Source: an uncultured Sphingomonadaceae bacterium
GTDB lineage: Bacteria; Pseudomonadota; Alphaproteobacteria; Sphingomonadales; Sphingomonadaceae
Length of the DNA stretch: 21,445 bases
Direction of reading: 5' to 3'
Assembly: GCA_946479505.1 (NCBI GenBank)
Contig: CAMLGC010000043.1
Location: 1 to 21,445 of the forward strand
The notes under the pieces: generated by a model
Databases searched by the model: none
The model's input: only the letters and a program-made list of their open reading frames with translations
Told to the model about the DNA's origin: nothing
Program-made: the position numbers and the translations under genes
Shown: in pieces, positions 14,191 to 21,445 of the stretch
Layout of the letters: each line of letters starts with the position of its first letter
Position numbering within the stretch: the first letter of the stretch is position 1

Positions 14191-14235
14191 CGTGTAACCG
14201 GGCGTTCTTCGGAGCGTCCAAATGTGGAGAATGGC

Positions 14236-14757
14236 ATGGATCGTGCTCAAAAGACCGAGGCCGTTGCCGAGCTCAACCGCACCTTCACCGAGACCGGCGT
14301 GGTGGTCGTCACCCGCAATCTCGGCCTCACGGTCGCGCAGTCGACCGATCTGAGGAACAGGATGCGCGCGGCCGGCGCGAGCTACAGGGTCTCGAAGAAC
14401 AAGCTTGCCAAGATCGCGCTCAAGGACACCGATTATGCCGGGATCAGCGACCTGCTGACCGGCCCGGTGGCCCTCGCCACGTCCGCCGATCCGGTGGCCG
14501 CCGCCAAGGTGGTCGCCGAATTCGCGAAGACCAACGATCGGTTGGAAATCGTCGGCGGCGGCATGGGTGCGACCGTCCTCGATGTGGAGGGCGTGAAGGC
14601 GCTCGCCACGCTGCCGTCGCTCGACGAGCTGCGCGCGAAGATCGTGGGCCTGGTACAGGCACCCGCGACCAAGCTCGCGCAGATCGCCCAGGCGCCTGCA
14701 GGCCAGCTTGCGCGCGTGTTCGGCGCGTATGCGGCGAAGGACAAGGAGGCGGCGTAG
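14236..14757 (+). CDS. rplJ: 50S ribosomal protein L10
   Basis: A 173-residue protein, normal for bacterial L10, the base of the L7/L12 stalk that recruits translational GTPases. The start [20 protein letters not shown] is the family N-terminus, and [19 protein letters not shown] (about 37-55) is its rRNA-binding region. The C-terminal helix that binds L7/L12 dimers is seen in [20 protein letters not shown]. The ATG at 14236 is chosen because it matches the family start and has GGAG (14225-14228) upstream; the longer in-frame extension overlaps the leader RNA. rplL follows 66 bp later. Expression is probably controlled by the L10 leader at 14025-14115. Confidence 0.96.
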   Translation: MDRAQKTEAVAELNRTFTETGVVVVTRNLGLTVAQSTDLRNRMRAAGASYRVSKNKLAKIALKDTDYAGISDLLTGPVALATSADPVAAAKVVAEFAKTNDRLEIVGGGMGATVLDVEGVKALATLPSLDELRAKIVGLVQAPATKLAQIAQAPAGQLARVFGAYAAKDKEAA

Positions 14758-14823
14758 CCGCGTCTTCGGCAAGACTTTCGAACTGAACCAAACGGGGCAA
14801 AGCCCCACGCATGGAGAATATAC

Positions 14824-15204
14824 ATGGCAGACCTGAGCAAGCTGGTTGACCAGCTTTCCGAACTGACCGTCCTCGAGGCGGCCGATCTTTCGAAGATGCT
14901 CGAAGAGAAGTGGGGCGTCTCGGCCGCCGCCGCGGTTGCCGCGGCTCCCGCCGCCGGTGGCGCCGGTGCGGGTGCTCCCGCCGCCGAAGAGAAGACCGAG
15001 TTCGACGTGATCCTCACCGGCGACGGTGGCAAGAAGATCAACGTCATCAAGGAGGTCCGCGCGATCACCGGCCTCGGCCTCACCGAGGCGAAATCGCTCG
15101 TCGAGGGCGCGCCCAAGGCCGTCAAGGAAGGCGTGTCGAAGGACGAGGCCGAGAAGGTCAAGGCCCAGCTCGAGGGCGCCGGCGCGACCGTCGAGCTCAA
15201 GTGA
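14824..15204 (+). CDS. rplL: 50S ribosomal protein L7/L12
   Basis: A 126-residue acidic protein of normal L7/L12 length. The N-terminal dimerisation domain [20 protein letters not shown] (1-20) binds L10. A flexible Ala/Gly/Pro hinge (about 33-54, [20 protein letters not shown]) leads to the C-terminal factor-binding domain: [20 protein letters not shown] and [20 protein letters not shown] (81-100). It forms the multi-copy stalk that binds EF-Tu, EF-G, IF2 and release factors. A GGAGAA ribosome-binding site precedes the start. A strong terminator follows at 15259, so rplJ-rplL ends here rather than running into rpoB. Confidence 0.97.
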   Translation: MADLSKLVDQLSELTVLEAADLSKMLEEKWGVSAAAAVAAAPAAGGAGAGAPAAEEKTEFDVILTGDGGKKINVIKEVRAITGLGLTEAKSLVEGAPKAVKEGVSKDEAEKVKAQLEGAGATVELK

Positions 15205-15258
15205 CCTTGGCGTAAGCGACGGTCCTCGCTGCGAAGGCGGGGATCAGAGCAAAAAAGA

Positions 15259-15289
15259 GGGCGGCTCCCGAGCGGGGGCCGCCCTTTTT
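15259..15289 (+). terminator. Intrinsic terminator of rplJ-rplL
   Basis: GGGCGGCTCCCG (15259-15270) pairs with CGGGGGCCGCCC (15273-15284) along 12 positions with one T-G wobble, followed by TTTTT (15285-15289) and a further T-rich stretch. An A-run (AAAAAAG) lies upstream. This is a classic strong terminator. Confidence 0.93.
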
Positions 15290-15300
15290 CTTTCTTCAAT

Positions 15301-15432
15301 CCCTCCCCTGGAAGGGGAGGTGGCGCGCGCGAGCGCGACGGAGGGGTGTCGCGCTCCGGTATAGCGGTGACACCCCTCCACCACGCCCCTGCGGGCGCGG
15401 TCCCCCTCCCCCTGCGGGGGAGGATTTTTATT
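15301..15432. repeat. GC-rich interspersed repeat, two inverted units (dyad)
   Basis: The left unit begins CCCTCCCCTGGAAGGGGAGG and ends GGAGGGGTGTC (to 15350). The right unit (15368-15425) begins GACACCCCTCCACCACG and ends CCCCCTGCGGGGGAGG, then ATTTTTATT. The two are inverted copies of one unit, each with small internal hairpins. A single right-type unit occurs at 4232-4298. It sits between the convergent rplL and the hydrolase gene, and read on the minus strand it may help end the latter's transcript. Confidence 0.75.
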
Positions 15433-15433
15433 C

Positions 15434-17374
15434 TTACTCGATCACCGCCGCGGGATCGAGCGGCACGACGGGGAGCCACACCTTGCTCCCCTTCTCGCCG
15501 CCGCGCATCAGCGTGACGGTCGCCTTCTGATAATCCGCGGGCTTGGCGAAGAAGATGTTGGGCACGTAGGTCTGCGGATTGCGGTCGTAGAGCGGGAACA
15601 GGCTCGATTGGACCTGCACCATGATCCGGTGACCGGGCTGGAAGACGTGGTTCACCGTCGGCAGCCGGAATTTATATTCCTGCACCTCGCCCGCCGGGAT
15701 CGGCGACGGATGCTCGAAACTCTTGCGATAGCGGCCGCGGAAGATGTCGAGGCTGATGGGAAGCTGATAGCCGCCCATCTTGGGATCGGTCGCGTTCTCG
15801 GCCGGCAGCACGTCGATCACCTTGACGACGAAATCGCCGTCGGTGCCCGTCGTCTTGGCGAAGATGTCCGCGATCGGCGCGCCCGAGACGCGCACCGGCT
15901 GCGTCAGCACCGGCGTCTGATAGGTCATCACGTCGGTGCGGCCATCGACGCCGCGCTGGTCGCTCACCAGCCACGCGCCCCATCGGCCATCGCCGAAATT
16001 GACCGGCCGCGGCAGGTGCGGGACGGGCTTCGCCGGATCGGAGACGTAGCTGTCCCCGCCTTTTGCCGGCACGTCGAAGCCGAGCGCGCCGTCGGCCTGG
16101 AGATAGATCGGCTTGAGCGGGTTGGGACATCCTTCGAAGCAGGCGAGCGGCCAGTTGGTGAACCGATCCCAATGGTTCTCGCCGGTATTGTAGATGGTCG
16201 CCGGCGGCAGGTTGGGGGCGGGGCCGTCGTTCAGATAATGCTCGAAGAACGGGAGCACCATGTCCTCGCGGAATTGCGCCGCGGTGTCGCCGTTCCATTC
16301 GAACGGGCCGAGACTCTTGCCCTCGCGGTTGATCTGGCTATGGCGCCAGGGCCCCATGACGATGTGGTTGTTGCCCATGTGGCCGGCGGCCTTGAGCGCT
16401 TCCCAGCTATGGATCGCGCCGTACATGTCCTCCTGGTCCCACAGCCCCTGCTCCCAGAGCGTGGGGACGTCGGAGGGATTGGCCGCGACCAGCTTGTCGA
16501 GCGCCTGACCCTGCCAATAGGCGTCGTAGGCCGGATGCTGCGACATGCGCTTCCAGAAGGGAAGCTGATCGTAGCCGGACTTCTTGGCCCAATCGCCCGC
16601 CGAGCCGTGGCGGAAATTCTCGTAATCGTCATAGCCGCCCGAGGGCGGCGCATGGCCCGCGCCCTTGTAGCCGGTCTGCGAGCCGATCCAGCCGATATTG
16701 GCAAGCCGAAAGGCGCCGTAATGAAACCAGTCGTCGCCCATCCAGCCGTCGACCATCGGACTTTCGGGGACCGCGGCCTTGAGCGCCGGGTGGGGGTGGA
16801 GAAGCGCCATCACCACGGTCAAGCCTTCGTAGGACGAGCCGATCATCCCGACCTTGCCGTTCGATTGCGGCAAATTCTGCTTGTTCACCAGCCAGTCGAT
16901 CGTGTCATAGGCATCGGTGACGTGGTCGGTATCGGTCGGGTTGAGCGGCCCGACCGGCGGGCGCGTGACGACATAGACGCCCTCCGACCCGTATTTGCCG
17001 CGCACGTCCTGATAGACGCGGATATAGCCGTTGCGGACGAACACCTCGTCGGCGAGCGGCAGCGTCGAGAGCATCGACGGGCTGTCCATCCGTTCGGCGC
17101 GGCCCGAGGCATTGTAGGGCGTGCGCGTCAGGATGATCGGCGCATCGGTCGCGCCTTTCGGGATGACGATGACGGTGTGGAGCTTCACCCCGTCGCGCAT
17201 CGGGATCATCACCTCGCGCTTGATATAGTCGCGTGCAGCGGTGGGCGGCGTGAAGTTTGCGGGGATATCGCCCTGCGGCGGCCAGATATCGGCGGGCACC
17301 TGCTGCGCGACCGCCAATCCGCTCGCCGTCCCCAGAATGAGGGCGAACGCCGCCCCCCGAAGCCGAACCCGCAT
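15434..17374 (-). CDS. Secreted CocE/NonD family serine hydrolase (X-Pro dipeptidyl-peptidase-like)
   Basis: A 646-residue exported alpha/beta-hydrolase. The start at 17374 is chosen because GGGAGGAA (complement of 17379-17386) precedes it and it yields a signal peptide MRVRLRGAAFALILGTASGL, then AVAQQ with cleavage near AVA-QQ. Family motifs are IPMRDGVKLHTVI (57-69), YVRV-like IRVYQDVRGKYGSEG (118-132) and the nucleophile motif GSSYEG (S181). An aspartate follows in GLWDQED (D313), and the histidine in GPWRHSQ (H345). These give a plausible Ser-Asp-His triad. The C-terminal jelly-roll domain (about 400-640) includes PVRVSGAPIADIF and VNHVFQPGHRIMVQVQSSLF. Relatives cleave X-Pro peptides, glutaryl-7-ACA or cocaine-like esters; the substrate here is unknown. 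Location is periplasmic or outside. It is 63 bp downstream of the next minus-strand gene. Confidence 0.9.
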   Translation of the reverse strand: MRVRLRGAAFALILGTASGLAVAQQVPADIWPPQGDIPANFTPPTAARDYIKREVMIPMRDGVKLHTVIVIPKGATDAPIILTRTPYNASGRAERMDSPSMLSTLPLADEVFVRNGYIRVYQDVRGKYGSEGVYVVTRPPVGPLNPTDTDHVTDAYDTIDWLVNKQNLPQSNGKVGMIGSSYEGLTVVMALLHPHPALKAAVPESPMVDGWMGDDWFHYGAFRLANIGWIGSQTGYKGAGHAPPSGGYDDYENFRHGSAGDWAKKSGYDQLPFWKRMSQHPAYDAYWQGQALDKLVAANPSDVPTLWEQGLWDQEDMYGAIHSWEALKAAGHMGNNHIVMGPWRHSQINREGKSLGPFEWNGDTAAQFREDMVLPFFEHYLNDGPAPNLPPATIYNTGENHWDRFTNWPLACFEGCPNPLKPIYLQADGALGFDVPAKGGDSYVSDPAKPVPHLPRPVNFGDGRWGAWLVSDQRGVDGRTDVMTYQTPVLTQPVRVSGAPIADIFAKTTGTDGDFVVKVIDVLPAENATDPKMGGYQLPISLDIFRGRYRKSFEHPSPIPAGEVQEYKFRLPTVNHVFQPGHRIMVQVQSSLFPLYDRNPQTYVPNIFFAKPADYQKATVTLMRGGEKGSKVWLPVVPLDPAAVIE

Positions 17375-17437
17375 GATGTTCCTCCCGCTATCCGTGATGC
17401 GCCCTGCTAGCACAGCGCGCCGCGATCGGAAGGGGGA

Positions 17438-18607
17438 TCAGCGCCGCGCGGCGATCGGATGGGCGTGCTCGCCGACGCCGTCGTACATGCGCGCGGGCGC
17501 ATCGAGCCAGAAAGGCTGCATCTTGGGCATGCCCGGGCGCGCGATGCCGACGACGTGGCTGGCGGCGGTCTGCCCGTCGCGGCCGTCGCCCCAGACATAG
17601 AGCGCGTTGATCGCGACCATCGGCACGAACATCGGCCGACCCTTGACGGTGACGACATTGACCGCCTGCTTGGGCAGCATCGCCATCGCGCGCACCGCCT
17701 TGGACTCGCCCGGCGCAAGATCGAAGGGCGCAACGACCGGCGATTCGACGGGCTCGTCGAAAAACTGCCGCACCTCGGCATCGTGACGCTCGCCGGCGGT
17801 GAAGAGCTGGAGCGCGACGCGCACGCCGTGCGCCGGCGCGGTGCCGGCGTTGCGCACGACGAGCTCGTAGTCGACCGCGGCGCTGAGGAGGTTGAGCCCC
17901 GCGCGGCGTGGGCGGAAGGCGAGCTCGAGCTGCGGCCGCTCGGCAGGCGCGATTCGGCGGGGCGGAACGACCGGAACAACGGGCGCGGCAAGCGCGGACT
18001 CCTCCTCGCCGGAAGCCGCGCGGCGGCGCGCGAGGAGCAGCCACGCGAGCCCCGCCGCGGCGATGCCCAGCAGCGCGAGCACGATCGCGAAAAGGGATTT
18101 CCCCTCCCCTTCCGCGGTCGATGCTGCGGCGGGTGCCGGGCGGGCGGCGGGGGGCGCGATCGACGGCGCGACGACCGGCGGCGCGATCGGCTCGGCAGCC
18201 GACGAAGCGGCGGGGCTCGGCGTGGGGCTCGCGGTCGGACGAGGCGTCGGCGCCGTGGCAGCGCGTGGTTCGCGCGTCGGGCGCGCGCGCGTCGCGCTCG
18301 GCATCGGCGCCGGCAGCGGCTGGATCATCACCGGCGGCGGCGTGATCGGGCGGATGACGGGAGTCGCGCGGGGGGTTGGTGCTGGCGTGGGCGTGGGGCT
18401 GGCGCTTGGCGTCGGCGTCGGCGTCGTCTGCGGCAGGCGCAGCCGATCGTTCGACGAGGGCAGGCTGTACTTCTCCAGGCCCGGGATCGTCTGCGGAAGC
18501 GTCACGCCCTGTTCGTTCTGCGTCGTCTCCTGCGCGCGCGCCGCCCCCGCGCCGGCAAGCGCCAGCGCGGCCAAGGCGGTCGTATTGAGCAAAAGGTGCG
18601 AGCGCAT
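17438..18607 (-). CDS. Exported proline-rich membrane-anchored protein with Ig-like C-terminal domain
   Basis: A 389-residue protein with no family that I recognise. The N-terminus MRSHLLLNTTALAALALAGA, then GAARAQ, is a signal peptide with likely cleavage near ARA-QE (residue 25). Residues about 60-165 are a Pro/Thr/Ala/Ser-rich low-complexity stalk (TPTPTPSASPTPTPAPTP). A membrane segment SLFAIVLALLGIAAAGLAWL (171-190) is followed by RRR. Residues about 220-389 look like a beta-sandwich of the type found at protein-protein junctions (FRPRRAGLNLLSAAVDYELV, then VRNAGTAPAHGVRVALQLFT), resembling CARDB or similar Ig-like folds. By the positive-inside rule that domain would face the cytoplasm, which is odd for such a fold. 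It is probably co-transcribed with the hydrolase gene. It diverges from rpoB. Confidence 0.75.
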   Translation of the reverse strand: MRSHLLLNTTALAALALAGAGAARAQETTQNEQGVTLPQTIPGLEKYSLPSSNDRLRLPQTTPTPTPSASPTPTPAPTPRATPVIRPITPPPVMIQPLPAPMPSATRARPTREPRAATAPTPRPTASPTPSPAASSAAEPIAPPVVAPSIAPPAARPAPAAASTAEGEGKSLFAIVLALLGIAAAGLAWLLLARRRAASGEEESALAAPVVPVVPPRRIAPAERPQLELAFRPRRAGLNLLSAAVDYELVVRNAGTAPAHGVRVALQLFTAGERHDAEVRQFFDEPVESPVVAPFDLAPGESKAVRAMAMLPKQAVNVVTVKGRPMFVPMVAINALYVWGDGRDGQTAASHVVGIARPGMPKMQPFWLDAPARMYDGVGEHAHPIAARR

Positions 18608-18718
18608 CGAATCCCCGGTTCAGCGGCGCGGTCTAATCGCGCCAAGCTGAACGCTTGCCAACCATTTTCCTGGTCGCGCGCCAATGCGCCGAAGCGGTGG
18701 CGCCGGGCGACCGGGCGA

Positions 18719-18747
18719 TTGACACTGCCCCACCCGGCCCCTATATC
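18719..18747 (+). promoter_or_regulatory. Strong sigma-70-type promoter for rpoB
   Basis: TTGACA (18719-18724) is the exact -35 consensus. TATATC (18742-18747) lies after an optimal 17-bp spacer. The start of transcription would be near 18754, leaving a leader of about 190 nt before rpoB. This is the best promoter in the window and shows that rpoB does not depend on read-through from rplL. Confidence 0.82.
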
Positions 18748-18822
18748 GCGGCCTCCAACGGCTTCCGGGAAATGATGCGTCTTCGCGCAGCGCATCGAGC
18801 GGATAGGGGGCCGAGGGATCAT

Positions 18823-18881
18823 ACGACGCTGAAAGCTGCGGTTTCCGAGGACGGAGACACGCGGCTTTTTCGCGTCGTTTT
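18823..18881 (+). terminator. Terminator-like two-tier hairpin in the rpoB leader (candidate attenuator)
   Basis: The inner stem is AAGCTGCG (18833-18840) with CGCGGCTT (18860-18867) plus TTTCCG (18842-18847) with CGGAGA (18852-18857), loop AGGA. A small internal loop separates the two parts, and the run reads CTTTTT. The outer stem is ACGACGC (18823-18829) with GCGTCGT (18872-18878), and another T-run (TTTT, 18878-18881) follows. It lies about 70-130 nt after the predicted start of transcription, well before the rpoB ATG, so it could stop a fraction of transcripts. Confidence 0.6.
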
Positions 18882-18945
18882 GTGCGCCCGCGTGCCGGCA
18901 GAACCCGGCGACACGAGAATTCTTTTTGCGAGGGCAACACTCCAC

Positions 18946-21445
<2,500 letters not shown>

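Noticed and set aside
14824..15204. Read-through of rplL into rpoB as in E. coli
   Set aside because: A strong intrinsic terminator follows rplL and 3.7 kb of opposite-strand genes lie between, while rpoB has its own promoter.
15608..17410. A 600-codon open frame on the + strand opposite the CocE/NonD hydrolase
   Set aside because: It is antisense to a gene with a signal peptide, catalytic motifs and full family length. The translation is rich in R, H, V and D with no recognisable domain, as expected for the shadow of a GC-rich gene.
17459..18775. A 438-codon + strand frame opposite the proline-rich protein, running over the rpoB promoter
   Set aside because: Arg-rich nonsense composition, and it would cover the rpoB promoter; the minus-strand frame has a signal peptide and membrane helix.

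Overview
The window reads as a piece of a high-GC sphingomonad chromosome (Alphaproteobacteria, Sphingomonas-like). The RpoB, L1, L10, L11 and L7/L12 proteins look alphaproteobacterial, there is a DUF6481-type basic protein, and the intergenic palindromes are of the kind common in sphingomonads. This assignment is from recognition, not from a database search.

The backbone is the transcription/translation cluster nusG - rplK - rplA - rplJ - rplL - rpoB, all on the + strand. It is not contiguous. Three blocks of other genes split it. Block 1 (389-4495, between nusG and rplK) holds a DUF6481-like protein, a spermidine-synthase-like methyltransferase, a two-gene module (unknown protein plus an XRE-HTH/ImmA-type zinc peptidase fusion) and a minus-strand protein with two HTH-like repeats. 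Block 2 (6125-13888, between rplA and rplJ) holds a small membrane protein, a 93-aa acidic protein, a GH13 alpha-glucosidase, a GT4 glycosyltransferase, a polysaccharide pyruvyl transferase family protein, an FrhB-type iron-sulfur protein, a small lipoprotein and a minus-strand AI-2E family membrane protein. Block 3 (15434-18607, between rplL and rpoB) holds two minus-strand envelope genes: a secreted CocE/NonD-type serine hydrolase and a proline-rich membrane-anchored protein.

Each backbone piece carries its own control signals. rplK has a candidate promoter at 4608-4636, and rplA ends in a 12-bp intrinsic terminator. rplJ has a candidate promoter followed by a clear L10(L12) autoregulatory leader, and rplL ends in a strong terminator. 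rpoB has a near-consensus promoter (TTGACA, 17 bp, TATATC) and a roughly 190-nt leader with a terminator-like hairpin that may be an attenuator. So ribosomal-protein and RNA-polymerase synthesis seem to be run from separate transcription units.

Structured repeats mark the junctions. A related hairpin element follows both nusG and rplA, with one compensatory base-pair change. A near-perfect 26-bp palindrome lies before rplK. A GC-rich dyad repeat sits after rplL, and a single unit of that same family lies inside the coding sequence of the HTH-repeat protein. I see no tRNA, rRNA, CRISPR array, transposase or prophage. The best candidates for something new are the paired nusG/rplA 3' elements, the rpoB leader hairpin, and the XRE-peptidase module with its own candidate operator.
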